Origin: Bradysia coprophila
Taxonomy: Eukaryota; Arthropoda; Insecta; Diptera; Sciaridae
Direction: 5' to 3'
Length of the DNA stretch: 64,000 nucleotides
Assembly (NCBI RefSeq): GCF_014529535.1
Contig: NW_023503464.1
Coordinates: 849,863-913,862, forward strand
Below are positions 34,506 to 46,391 of the stretch, one piece after another. Both the position numbers and the translations under genes were made by a program. The first letter of the stretch is position 1. Every line of letters starts with the position of its first letter. The notes beneath the pieces are model-generated. The model ran no database searches and was not told the DNA's origin. It saw nothing but the letters and a program-made list of their open reading frames with translations.

Positions 34506-37500
34506 ATGTGCCGAAACGGACTCTTTATTAATTCATTAATTTTATGCGTCGCCTTAAGCGTAGGTAAGTGGCGTGTTGATCCGACCTAATCCTTGCGACA
34601 TGAATCTCAACCCGAAAATATTATTTTCAAGCCAACGCACAAAACTACACGAACTATGACGAAAATTATGGAAAAACGTGGATGTACTTTCCGGACGGAG
34701 ACGGTGTACCGCAAGTGGTTTACTTAACCGAAGCCCCAGTTGGGACTAGTCGCAGTTTGTCGGTGAAAAGTCGAACTAATTTCGAACTTTATACGAGGTA
34801 AGCGTTTTCTAAGACATTTCAACTATAGATCGATTAGAAGGGGATTCGGTCAGTTCCGCTGAATATTTGTTTTTGTCGCTGTATTTAAGGTTTGATTTCC
34901 ACTTATAAAAAACCACTCCGTTTTGCCTCAGCTGAGCTAAACCACGCTTCTTTTTATTTGTTTAAAGTGTAAACGGAGAGGAAACAGAGTGCTTTTTTCG
35001 TAAGTCGAAATCAAGACAATGGAAAAGAATACGAAACACTCAAAGTTTTTTTGACCTTTATCATCCAACACGTATGCATATAGTTACGAAAATAGCTCTC
35101 TTTCTACTGATCTATTGTCCGATCATTGAGGGAGGTAGAGCGTACGCTGTTTGTGACCCCTATTAATTTATTTACCGTTTAGAGAGTAGCCTTACGATCT
35201 CGCTTACGATGTATACAAACTCTCCAGTAAGAAAGATAGCGAAATTTTGTACTAGGAGAGTCGGAAGTGCGGCTGGACGTAAAATTATGATGCGTACGCA
35301 CAGCTGCCCGCCGGCATTGTGACAATAGACCCAGAGTTTGTGTGAATATCAATTTCTCATAAGGCCACGGTCTGTCAAGTGAACGGAGGCAAAACGGTAT
35401 GCTTTTTTTGACTGAGATTGCAGCTGTATTACCCTCACAGGAAATAACGTCCTCACAAACGTATAAAATCTATTGTTCAAATCCCAGTCGTCACACATCA
35501 AAAGTGTCAAAACGAAGGTGCTAGTGGCACACAAAAATTAAAATCTGTTTTTTCTTGAAGTAGCTGTCGTATGCAACAAGTCCAGTATTTTAAACTTGTC
35601 CAGCACGAGATTTTAAATAATTTTGCGAGTTGTGGCCCGAACGAACACCTATATAAATTTTGTCCAGCTCAGCTGTAGTCGTTGTACGAATGTACTGTAC
35701 AAATTCGGGACAAGTACATTATGTTAACGCAGCAGTAATATTTACAGTACAGCTGTATCAATGTACAGTTGGGCGAACTTTGGTTGTCTCATCGAAAAAT
35801 AAAAGTTGTACAGAAAATATTATTCAGAGTTCATAAATTTTCATCTTTTAACTATTTAGTACGTTTATTTACGTCAACTTATTTAAAAAAAAAAAAAAAA
35901 CTGCCGTCCGTGCGATTCGAACTCGGGACCTCCGACACTCCAGTCCACCACCTTACCCATGTCCCAACTCAGTACTTGTGTTTGGAAGACATTATGGGAA
36001 AGCTATCTTATAACATCGTACGTCTCCACTGTACTGTCTTGCTGAACATTAATGTTCAGTTGATCAGTATTGTGAAATTGAACTTTAAAAGTTCTCGTAT
36101 TTTAATACTGTTGTGTGGTAATGTAATTTCCAAATGTTCAAGAAGGAAGTTTTTTTTTCTGTAAATTATTTGTTAGGAAATTGTAAGACTTAAGTCTTCT
36201 TCTCCTATTCTATAATTCTAAGAATAAATATTTTGAAAGAAAAAGTTAAGTTTCCGGCAGATGGGCTTTTGTCACATGTTATTTAGACACCCAACAGTCT
36301 GACAGAAGCTTATTAAAATTAAGGGTAGCAACATAGTCAATTTTACTAATACGTCATTACTGTCTCGCTCAAAAGCGGTTAAAACGCAACTAGCACTACA
36401 CATGTGTACGTCAAATTTGTTATCCTTTGTTTGCAGACTTCAGTTTTTTCATTTCATGATTTTGTATGTGAATGAAAACTAAAAGTGAGAAATTTTTCTT
36501 AGGAAAAGCTGTTTATTCATTTTTTTTAGCAAACTGTTTGAAAATGTGTTAAGAATCGATTGCGTGGATTTACTTAATCAGTGCGTTTTTCTCACAAGCA
36601 TCGAGGCTGCGTTCTTTCGCCGGCTACATTTATGACAAAATACGTAGAATAACGTGTCCTCCTTAAGTGCTAACTTTCGAACAGAAGAGAAAGATTGATA
36701 TTTACGAATGTCAAAAAATAGGTTTATAGTGTAACAAAATCATTTACCAAGTCATTTATTAAAAAAATTTCTTGAGCCTTCATTATTCAAATACGTTATT
36801 ATTCAAAACTTGAATTTCTGAATTTAGTAGGGGGGCATTTCGTCAAAAAAAGTGATTTGCCTTCCTATGGATTTTATAAAAAATGTTTTGATGGGATTAT
36901 TTTGAGTATTATTAGTAGTCAAAAAAACACTAATTAGAAAAATTCAAGGTCAACAAGGTTTTTTTAACAAACAAAATCTCACCCGCCAATATAAAATCAG
37001 CGGTACAATATAAACACTTCATTTCTTCCATTATTTTCAACGGAGATTGTGTATAAAATATAAAATTAATTAAACAACACGACATTTACGTGGAATCATC
37101 ATCGAAAATTAAACTTTCGCGTACTTTGTTAACGTAGGTACTAGATTCGAAAAAACGATTCTTCTTCTTCTTCTACATATAGAATGAAGAACCGACGTAT
37201 AAAAGAAGAAGAAGAATCGTTATTAAGTGCATCTTGTACTTACGTTAACAAAGCTCGCGAACGTTCATATTTCGGATTCCACGTAAGTGTCGCGTTATTT
37301 AATTAATTTTATATTTTATATACAATCTCTGTTGAAAATCATGGAATGTCGCCGAAGAAACGGATTGTTTATATTGTACCGCCGATTTTATATTGGCGGT
37401 CGAAATTTTGTTTGTTAAAAAAACCTTGTTGATCCGCGACCTAAAAAATTTCTAATTAGTGTTTTTTTGACTACTAATAATAATACTCAAAATAATACCA

Positions 37501-40034
37501 TCAAAACATTTTCGCTAATAATTTAGGATGGCTAGACACCAAATGCCCCTCTACTAATTACAAATAGTTCCTAAATTGTCTCGAAAGTTCGTGCAGTGTT
37601 TAGTCTCATTTAACATTATGGAAGTTTTCACGACCACTACATTCAAACTGGCATTCATTCAGCTATAGTGTACATTGTCCATCTGAATGGTACTTTGAAT
37701 CTGTCACAAATCATGTACTGCTCTGCTGTACAAATTCGGGACAAGTACATTTGTTAACGTAGCAGTATATTTGTTAACGTAACAGAACAGTAGTACATCT
37801 TAGCTGTACATAGTACTGTCATTACGTTCAAAATTCAGCAATTACGTACAATATACAGATATGCTGAAAACTAATGTTCAGCTGTGTAGTAAAAAGAACT
37901 GCACGGGTACCATACCCAAATATTTTTTTTATAGGTGAAGTAAGTCACAACTTTTCATCCGTGCGGCGTGAATGACAGTTTTATTTTCTTGCCCATGGAC
38001 TGAACTAGAGTTTTTTTCTTTGCAACTGTCACTTTGTGTTGGTTTTGAACATGTGAAACTAAATGATGTGTAGTGTAAGTTTCACACGGATAGGATCAAT
38101 TAGTTATTTTCCTAAAGGTTTTTTTCAGCAAACGAGTCCGAGGCGAGGCGTTTCATAAACGATGTACGCAGCGAAGTTAGGAAAAATTTTGTGTTCATCT
38201 AGGGGAAATTCTAACTCTAGCGAATTACGGCCCTCGCTTGGGGCAGAAAACTTTCGCTATGGTTGGAATTTCCTATTTTATCCCCTTGGTAACAAATAAC
38301 CATTTCATGCCGATGGCCTAATTCACGAGAAAAATTCTGACATTTATGACCAAGGCATGAAAATAATGCCCAAGTTTATCGTGTCTCTGTTGACTTTGCA
38401 ATGAAAAGCGCGTAAAAAAACTTTCTTTCACCAAGGAATTCGCGGAAACCAAAGGTTATGCAGCTACGGAAAAAGAGAGACGTCTCTATGGATGAGTTTA
38501 ACAAGAACTATGATCCGAATAAGCCGACAAAAATCATAATCCATGGATGGCGATCAAATACAAACAGTGATACCGTGCAGAACATAAAGGACGCATATTT
38601 ACAGAAGTACGACGTCAATGTTATAGGTCGGTAAAATGGGTTAGGGCTGTTAATGTTAAGTGGAGCGTTCTTTATATTGGAATAGTTAAATACAGAAAGA
38701 GGACGAGTCACACTAGTGATTTATAAGAAAAATGAAATTTCACTCATTCAGCTCCGTTCTATTAAATTTCTATTGATATATTCCTTCAGACTATTTGACG
38801 CGGAGTGAAACGAATGAAATTTTATTTTTCCTATGATTCGCCAACGTGTCATGTTCCTTTTTCTGATATTTACTATTCGTTTGGAATCTAGGTTAACTGA
38901 TTAGATCAAAATCTAACAATTTGCAAATCAATTAACCGAAAATTGTTATCAAAATTGTGACGAATTTTATCAGTTCCGAATGAGGAATGTCACTTTTCCA
39001 AATTCGATCGTTATCGACTTTGTTATCTATCCAGCTGTTGATTGGGCGAACGTAGCCTCGAATATCTATTACTTTACACCTGCAACGCAAACTCGAGACG
39101 TCGGACGATATGTGTCGGAGCTCATCTATTACTTGATAACGGACCGAGGAACCGACGTAAATAAAATTCACATCATTGGGTGAGTGAAACGTTGCTGAAG
39201 CATTTCATAATCTCCGTAATATTTCCCCAAACTAAAAACAGACATAGCCTTGGTGCGCACGCAGCAGGTTTTGCTGGGTCGTTTATTCAGCCCACAAAAT
39301 TAGCTCGAATAACAGGCCTGGATCCTGCGAGTCCGAAATTTGATGGGACGGGTGGGGATAACAGACTCGATACATCTGATGCGAATTTTGTCGATGTAAT
39401 ACATTCCTGCGGTGGGATTCTGGGCATTAAACAACCTATCGGTCACGTCGACTTTTTCCCCAACAACGGCGAAGGTAAAAATTGAAGAAATTTGGTTGTT
39501 GTTTTAAGCAGTTTTTTTAATCAAGAATTTCGTCCCGCAGCTGTTCAGCCTGGTAAGTGATTATAAATCGATTATGATGCTGCTAGCGTTCTAATTCAAC
39601 TTTTTCTAACAAATAAAAAACGAAACGTAAATCGATTCAATAGGGTGTAATGGTGTCCAGGAAGTGATGGGTAAATATTGCGAGTCATATACATATTAGG
39701 TGAAAATTGATTTTTCTTTTTTAAATTGATTAACAGAAGCCTGTAGTCATGGCAGAGCTCACAAATTTTACGCCGAGTCCATCAATTCCAGCAAAGGTTT
39801 CTATGGCTATGCTTGTGACTCCTTTGTATTATTTCTACAGGGGAAATGTCCATCAAAGAAAATGATTATGGGTGATCAGGTGACTTTATAAATTTGCCCT
39901 TGCCATGTTGTTGTTTCACGTAATTTTTTGCTTTCAAAAACTAATTTGCATTACAGACACCATCGACTGCTAGAGGAATTTACTACCTGCAAACGAGCGG
40001 TGCGTCGCCATTTGCATTAGGAAATATTTTTTAG
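34506..40034 (+). CDS. Lipase A: secreted lipase/phospholipase A1-like, nine exons
   Basis: Probably hydrolyses phospholipids or other esters outside the cell. Exons: 34506-34563, 34632-34797, 38436-38626, 39035-39179, 39242-39474, 39541-39552, 39644-39670, 39737-39879 and 39957-40034. All phases join (350 aa). Exon 1 is a signal peptide ([19 protein letters not shown]). The mature start [19 protein letters not shown] is typical of insect neutral lipases. Then [15 protein letters not shown], the Ser elbow [11 protein letters not shown], Asp in [10 protein letters not shown] and His in [13 protein letters not shown]; it ends [14 protein letters not shown]. The lid between cysteines is about 12 residues, as in phospholipases A1, and comes from micro-exons of 12 and 27 nt. 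Intron 2 is 3.6 kb and full of transposon relics. Tail-to-tail with lipase B. Confidence 0.9.
35697..35770. repeat. Dispersed repeat 'AAATTCGGGACAAGTACAT', copy 1
   Basis: TACAAATTCGGGACAAGTAC, then GTTAACGCAGCAGTA and TACAGCTGTA. The same order recurs near 37728-37830. Family unknown. Confidence 0.7.
35885..35975 (-). mobile_element. tRNA-derived SINE-like remnant
   Basis: On the minus strand, TGGGTAAGGTGGTGGACTGG resembles a pol III A box. GAGTTCGAATC, about 30 bases on, is a good B box. It is followed by GGACGGCAG and a run of about 16 T, which could terminate pol III. No matching acceptor stem is present, so it is not a tRNA gene. Confidence 0.65.
36827..37554. mobile_element. 728-bp fold-back MITE, Tc1/mariner type (TA target)
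   Basis: GTAGGGGGGCATTT at the left end and AAATGCCCCTCTAC at the right end are flanked by TA on both sides (36825-36826 and 37555-37556). The arms pair over most of about 360 bp, for example AACACTAATTAGAAA with TTTCTAATTAGTGTT. The centre is CTTCTTCTTCTTC...GAAGAAGAAGAAG. No transposase. Confidence 0.93.
37728..37830. repeat. Dispersed repeat 'AAATTCGGGACAAGTACAT', copy 2
   Basis: Second copy of the 35697-35770 repeat, followed by a short tandem duplication of TTTGTTAACGTARCAG. Confidence 0.7.
38185..38300. mobile_element. Dispersed repeat (family 'AATTTCCTA'), copy 2
   Basis: GTGTTCATCTAGGGGAAATT and GGAATTTCCTATTTT plus TTGGTAACAAATAAC match the 11690-12057 copy. It ends about 135 bp upstream of lipase A exon 3. 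Confidence 0.65.
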
Positions 40035-40574
40035 ACTTTTGCGAGGAGCAAAAGACACTAATTGTTCCAGTAATTTGCTCGTGTCCTTGTAGTGTCATTA
40101 GGTTTGGAGTCAGTATTATTTAGAGTTAGTATAAGCATATCTTCAGCCTACCTTTTTAAGCAGATCAGTCTAAATAAAGAAACATAATTCTTGTTACCTG
40201 ACGTCTCCTTCATCTAATGCAGTCATATTTGAACATTTCATCCAACCACAACTCATGCATTTAAATAATGAACCAGCGTGAAGTTAGTTCCTGAGAAATG
40301 AAAGCGGTACAGCGCAGAAAATGTATGACCGGAAAATGGTTTGTTTCCCGGGAAACCTATTTTCCACAACAGAGGAGAGAAAATATTCAGCTGAAACTTC
40401 GGAAGCCTTTGTTGTGAGTTGTGCTGACCTCGGGAAAAATGTACGAAGTTTCAATTTCTCGGGTGTCCCTCGCCACACTAATCAACATTATCAAAATGAT
40501 ATTTCCAATTTTTCTTGCTTGGGTGATCAAATAACTATTTAATATGTGCGGTGGGATTAAACTTATTTTCTCCA

Positions 40575-40875
40575 TTTAAAACACAATAAGAAAATGGCGC
40601 TTGGTCTGATGACAGTTCGGTGGAGAAAGTTTCTATTTTCTACACTCTTCTTTGACAGTGTAGAAATCAGAAATTTTCTTTCCCGAACTGTCACTTTGGT
40701 TCGCTTTTGTTTTGGAAAATTGTGGAACGAATTAATGCTTTCGTTTTGCGGAGAAAATGAAGAACGTTGTGGTCACCTCTGGAAGAAAAATAGAATATGC
40801 CACATCGAGCGATTCGCAAAACTTCGTGTTGGAATTTCCTATTTTCTTCATTCCTTTGTGAATCAAATAAGTATT
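40575..40875. mobile_element. Dispersed repeat (family 'AATTTCCTA'), copy 3
   Basis: GTTGTGGTCACCTCTGG, AAAAATAGAATATGCC and GGAATTTCCTATTTTCTTC match copy 1. It lies between the 3' ends of lipases A and B. Confidence 0.65.
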
Positions 40876-40961
40876 CCAAGTTTGCCACAAGTGATGCTCA
40901 GAAAAACCGTGAACCAAAATTTTGGCGAGAATGGGATGATTTATTAACAATAACTTTTGAC

Positions 40962-43900
40962 TTAGTTCCTTAAAATTACTTCTGGTATGCTGAACACATT
41001 GTCATCAATGAAACCTTTGGTTAAATTACTCTTATAATTTTCGATAAATGTTTGTCTCGTTGAATTGCTGGTCAACGAATGCTTTAACTTTTGCACTAAA
41101 ATCGAATCACCGTCACCTCGTTCAGTAGTAGGAGTTAATGCAGCCAGAACATCAACTTTCATTTCTTCTAGTCGATGAGTGTCATCACTTGACCGATCGA
41201 AGTACGGCCAATGCAATCCGTTCGGATCTTGAGAATACGGCGTCGGGAAATGTTCTAAGTTGTTAAAATGTCCTTCGATTTTTCCCCAAGGATCGATGTG
41301 TCGTTGCAGCGGATCGCCAGTTCTGGTGAAGGGCATCAATTTCGTAAATTTTTTATTGTCAGTAACTAGGTCAGTCCATCGGCCAATAGCAAATGGCGCT
41401 ACGCTGTTCGTTGTCACTAAGAACATTCCTCGTGTCTCCGTTCGACAGTCCTCACCAGCAACAAAAAGTTGCTCGGATCTCGGACATAATCCGAAGAGGT
41501 AGTTGATGTAACTTTGACACGACCATCCCCAGAAGCCTGTCAAGCTTCTGATAGATTCTCCGTAGTAGTCTGGAGCTCTGTGATGACTACAAGCGAACGG
41601 ATCTGGAAGAAAGGGGCTGATGTTACTAAAGGACTACTTTGTCAGTGCTCCTATTACAGACGTACTTGAACCCGAGCCAAAACAACCTGTGAAACGAAAC
41701 AAAAATTTATTGCACTACAACGGTAGAGGTTTTTGGTATTATTATCTTACCGGGTTGCATAACCCCGCCATTCATGTAAAAGTCGGCATGACCACATCGT
41801 TCAATTTTGCCTTGTATGAGTGCATTCGTGTGAATCACGTCGACAAAATCTGCATCACTAGGATCTAATTTCTCGTCTTGGGATACTGTCATGAACAGCG
41901 GCATCGCAGGGTCTAGGCCTTTAATTGAAATATTTTAGTCACTCAAATCCATCAGAAAAGTTCTTGAAGAGACGAACCTGTTATTCTGGGTAATTTGAAC
42001 GATTTCAAATTAACCGCAATGTAATTTGTAACCTGGGCACCCAATGAGAAACCAATGACATGTATGTCGTCAGTACCAAGATCTAATATTCGCTCTACTA
42101 ATTGGGCAATGCATGCGCCGACGTGTTTAATATTATGAACAGCACTCAAATAACAAGGAGACGGTGCCAAATCACTCCAGTCAACGTAAATCAAATTGAA
42201 ATTACTTCTCTGCAGATATTCTGCAAACATACCACTTATGGCCTCAATAGTCTCTGTCGAAGTGAATGCATCATCAACACTTACCATCTTTCATCACAAT
42301 CAACGGTTGTAGAAACATATCCGAATTGTAACCATGGATGATGATCTTAACCGGATGACGTCGATCGAAATAGGACAGTGAAATATTCGATGTCTTGGAA
42401 TTAACATCGATGTGAATGTACTGCCTGTCTTTCACATTTTTCCTCGTGAATAAGTAAAATCCAATATTTTCGTCCGGACATTTTCGATCGATTACCCAAG
42501 TGCATGATCCAACATTTATATCTCTACTTTCCCTGTTAGCTGAAACCGGTAGTTGTATGGATGATTTGGTCATAGCTGTATGATCATTAGAAAAAAAAAA
42601 ACAATTTCTTTTTAAATGTTATTGACAGCGCCGACAAAAAAAAATCGCTGAACTGTGGATAACTCGCACATATATAGCAAAGTGAATGTTACAAAAAAAG
42701 AAGTAAAAGACTTTCGTTCAAAAGAAGTCACAGATTTGATACAACTAATTGGGTGTGGTGTATAGTGTTTGTAATCTTCGACGTCATCCTTCAAAAACTG
42801 CAGTGTCAGTAGGGTAATTAGTAATTTGTGGGACTATAAGGGTCAGTGTACGGTAAATCATCGCGGAAACTAAAGACTGAAAGTAATATTCTTACTTGAT
42901 TTAACCTGAAATGACATGTCGAAAAGGTCAATTAGTTCAACTCAGGTTTTTGATTTTTCGGTCTAGATGATCCGAGTCAGGTCAAAAATCTTAATTTCAT
43001 GTTAAATAACGTTTGAGGTAGTTCAGCTCAGGTTACAGATTGCCCTAAAACCTTTTCCTAGTCTTACCAAAAATTATTGACATGGTGTTATAGACAGAGC
43101 TTTGTCTAATACTAGCACCGTACAGAAGTATCAAATTATATTCACAGTCACAGGTCGTGAAGACTCACAATGTCTTCACAACCATATGGCCGATTGACTT
43201 CATATCGAGCTCAAAATTCATAGCTTTTTCCTACCTTTCATGGATTTAAAAAAAATCAAATTCGGTTCAGTAGTTTTTGAGATATCGGAGATATGCTCTT
43301 TACTAAAGAGTCTTTAATGATGTTGCTCTCGATATATGATTGAAAACCTCGAAAAACATAGAGCGAGCGGATTGACACAAGGGTCTGGACTATAGAGTCT
43401 GCAAGTTACAGACTACACTATCGATAACGAGTTCTGTGCTACTAGATTGAATTTGTTTTACATAATCTGATTTTAAGCTGTTCCCAGCCTTAATCAAAAC
43501 AACGGTCAAGAGGATTTGATGTGGAACGTCAGAGACATGATAAGTTGACATGCCTGACGTCGAGTAGAATGCGTAAGTGAATAGATTAAGGCTAGATCGC
43601 TTATTTTGTGTTTATCACATAAGTGTAAGCACTGGTTTTTAGGGTGTACAATGTACCAATGCTATGTGTGCCAACTTTAAAAAATAAAAAATAAAAACCC
43701 CATTGCCAAGCCCTATTACATCTGGAATGCGAGAGAAACTTATACAAAATTGGACCCAACAGTTACTCAGTAGTACCAACTAATCCTTTCTCTGTGGAAT
43801 GTGGAAAAAATGTAATAATCAAAAAAAAAAAGGCCAACAGGATCTCATCATTAAAATATTTCTGTTTTAATAATTCAACGACCGGTGAAAAATGTTTATG

Positions 43901-44175
43901 GTTTACCGACGCGACACAAGATCGAAGATACGTTTTTATTTTGTTAAACATGAAAAACATATGTAGGGAGGACGTACCAGTCTCCGATCATGTGCCAGTG
44001 GTCGGACACTTATTGGTCTTTCATTGATCAACTATTTTATGATTAAAAGAACAATAGGTGTCCGACTAATGGTACATGAGACCGGAGACCGCTACCTTCA
44101 CCCTACGGAACAAACACCAAACTCACCACAAATTATTCCGAATATTATCCATAGTTTCGCTTGAAATGTAGTCAT
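40962..44175 (-). CDS. Lipase B: secreted phospholipase A1-like with a 139-aa C-terminal extension
   Basis: Exons on the minus strand: 44175-44127, 42575-42285, 42253-41978, 41918-41751, 41686-41666 and 41602-40962 (481 aa, phases consistent). Exon 1 is a signal peptide (MTTFQAKLWIIFGIIC) ending in phase 1, as in lipases A, D and E. Order: GSCTWVIDRKCPDENIGFYL, VKIIIHGYNSD, NLIYVDWSDL, Ser in VIGFSLGAQ, Asp in GLDPAMPLF and His in CSHHRAPDYYGES. The elbow is GFSLG instead of GHSLG. The lid is about 9 residues, partly from a 21-nt micro-exon. The fold should end at FLVTTNSVAPFAIG, but a charged tail without recognisable motifs runs on for 139 residues. An alternative acceptor at 42539 would drop 12 residues. 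Confidence 0.87.
42576..44126. other. 1.55-kb intron 1 of lipase B
   Basis: Contains a partial piggyBac-type MITE near 42640-42740, the 8-mer TATCGATA at 43419-43426, and a 110-bp hairpin at 43979-44088. Confidence 0.65.
43979..44088. repeat. 110-bp hairpin (short MITE?) in lipase B intron 1
   Basis: GTCTCCGATCATGTGCCA pairs imperfectly with TGGTACATGAGACCGGAGAC, and TCGGACACTTATTG pairs with CAATAGGTGTCCGA. It ends about 40 bp from the exon 1 donor. Confidence 0.8.
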
Positions 44176-46391
44176 TTTAGTCGATTAGTACACATGAAAT
44201 AATTCGCACATTATTTAGGTTTTTAACTGTAGTTTGGATCGCACTAGGGAGTGATTCATGATTTCTTTTTGTTCGTTTCTATTTCTTCTATTTTCTACGA
44301 TAAAATTCAAATTCTGTCACAAAACCGTTGATAACTCGTCGAACTCAGCGATTTGAACCGTTCAAGGTGCGAGAGTAACACAGAATGACAATACAATCAG
44401 TCTTTTTGGCAACACAAATTTTCGTTAGATCTTAAATTTACTCAATATACACAGCGTAGGTATGCATATAACACAATCGTCGCTGGTTTGTAAAATCTCC
44501 ATGTTGTACACATGCATATTTCGTACGAATTATATATACGCGTACCCGCTCTACATTTTTTATCAAAATTGGCTATCGTAATACTTCCTTGGGCTTGTTT
44601 ACTGCTTTTCAGTGGAAGTGTACGTACAGCACCCATTTAGACATTTGTGTATATAAAGCCCTGTCGTTTAATGAATATATGTGCGTCACCTTTAAGATGC
44701 AAAGTGTATTGTATGCAGAACGAATAGCTCTGCCATTCGAAAATTTAAACGATATGAATAAATTCAGGAAACGTGCCTGTACATTTTAATGATCGACAAC
44801 GTGTAACGGCTTAATTTGCTAAATGAGAATTTTGATGGAAATCATTTAACGATGTGTATGTAAATGACTCCGGGTGACATGGATTGTTGATTCTATTGTT
44901 GGAACGTGTGTTTAATGGGGAGATTGGTTGGTTCGATTTATATAGGTGTAATCGTAGCTGGAAAGAAGATCATTTCCTGACATGTAAGGGAAAGGACCAG
45001 AAGAACCGATCTTGTCAATAAAACAATTACAAAATTGTCAGAACAGAACTTTTGGCTTAGTTGTTCATTATTTACTAACATTTTTAGGGTAGAACCGTAC
45101 CAGTTCCGAACTGGCCATACTGGGAATTCGAGCGATTTTCGAAGGAAATTTTGCATTTTTATATGAAAAAGGTTCTTTTCGAATTTTACGATTTTTCTCG
45201 CTTCTCCCACGTTTCCTGATGTACCTTTTGGTAGCCAGTCCAGCACTGAACCGAACTGATACAGACGGATACTTTTGAAAAACAGCCTCCAGAACAGATT
45301 TGTTAGCGGAATCATTTTTATGGACCTAGACATCAATTGAACGCTAGAATCCAGGACAACTTAAAAAAAAAATTCCAGCCCCTGTGCCGTCTATGAACAG
45401 TTGTGACAGAAATTTGAAAATTACAATTTTCTCCCACATAGAAGGACATGGCCGACCATGGCATCATAGCTGAGGTCATGTAGTTATAGGCCCACGTGGG
45501 TTGGATGTCGATATCATATAAAATGAGAAACATCAACTTGAAGAAATTACGATTTTAGACTAAAATGAAAGAAGTTGGAGGGTGCTGCAGCTCTGCTAAA
45601 GTAACTTTCGATAAAAAGCTATGACTCAGCTTTCCTCCATGTTTTAACTTATACAACAAAAACAAGTCTATCTGTACAAAAGAAACGCACTGTGGTTTTA
45701 TCAGTCTCCCAATATTTCCTATGTTCATGCTAAAAGCCGTGCTGTGTACCCTTATATACGTGAATAGCAGCAATTTGATTTTTGTTTTGTCAGCGTACAC
45801 ATGGTACACATTCACTAATCACCAGGGATGATCACGACTCATGCGTGTGGGCAATCATTAGTCAGTTTGAACATAGTACAGCACCCATTTCAGCCTAATA
45901 TCGTCATTTTTACAAAATGTTTTTCTCACTACCCTCAGCTATCCAATAATACATGGTCGATCTTCGTCACCTGTGGGAGAAGAACGAGGTAAGGAAATTG
46001 TACTTTTCGATTTTCGATTCTAGAGTTCAATTCCTGCCTCGAGACCTGTCTAGGCACATAGAAATAATTCCATTAAACAATTAGTCCGCTTTCGGTACTC
46101 TGCTTTTTAAAAGAATCCCTCACAATTTCAATCGGTCATTCACTAACAATATTGTAATTGCCAGAGCAAAGAGGGTCGTAGAGGAGTTTATAACTTGAAT
46201 CACAAAACACAAATTCAAGACAAAAAACAAATCAAATTTTATTGTCGGCTCTGTTTTCCATCATCAATCACTCTCTAGTTAAGCATAATACTGTTCACGC
46301 ACAACTCATTACACGGTACATTTTGCTGTATATCACACTTCGTTAATTGGGTGTATAGCCTCTTCGTTGCCCGTATACAGTTTCATTCCAT
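44176..46391. other. Between lipases B and C; no gene recognised
   Basis: The 132-aa frame at 44938-45336 (-) and the 86-aa frame at 45555-45815 (-) show no domain and no splice partners. Otherwise AT-rich intergenic DNA. Confidence 0.5.

Larger units (their letters stand above)
34798..38435. other. 3.6-kb intron 2 of lipase A, filled with repeats
   Basis: Holds a SINE-like tRNA remnant (35885-35975), two copies of a repeat with TACAAATTCGGGACAAGTAC (near 35700 and 37730), a 728-bp Tc1-type fold-back (36827-37554) and an AATTTCCTA-family copy (about 38190-38300). No exon is missing by phase. Confidence 0.75.

Noticed and set aside
35885-35975. Functional tRNA gene on the minus strand
   Set aside because: A and B boxes are present, but no acceptor stem can be formed and the 5' side does not fold. 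It is better read as a SINE remnant.
35769-36164. 131-aa frame in lipase A intron 2
   Set aside because: It is built from a poly-A/poly-Lys tract and the SINE-like remnant.
44938-45336. 132-aa minus-strand frame as a sixth lipase or other gene
   Set aside because: None of the lipase motifs is present and no family is recognised. It is probably chance.
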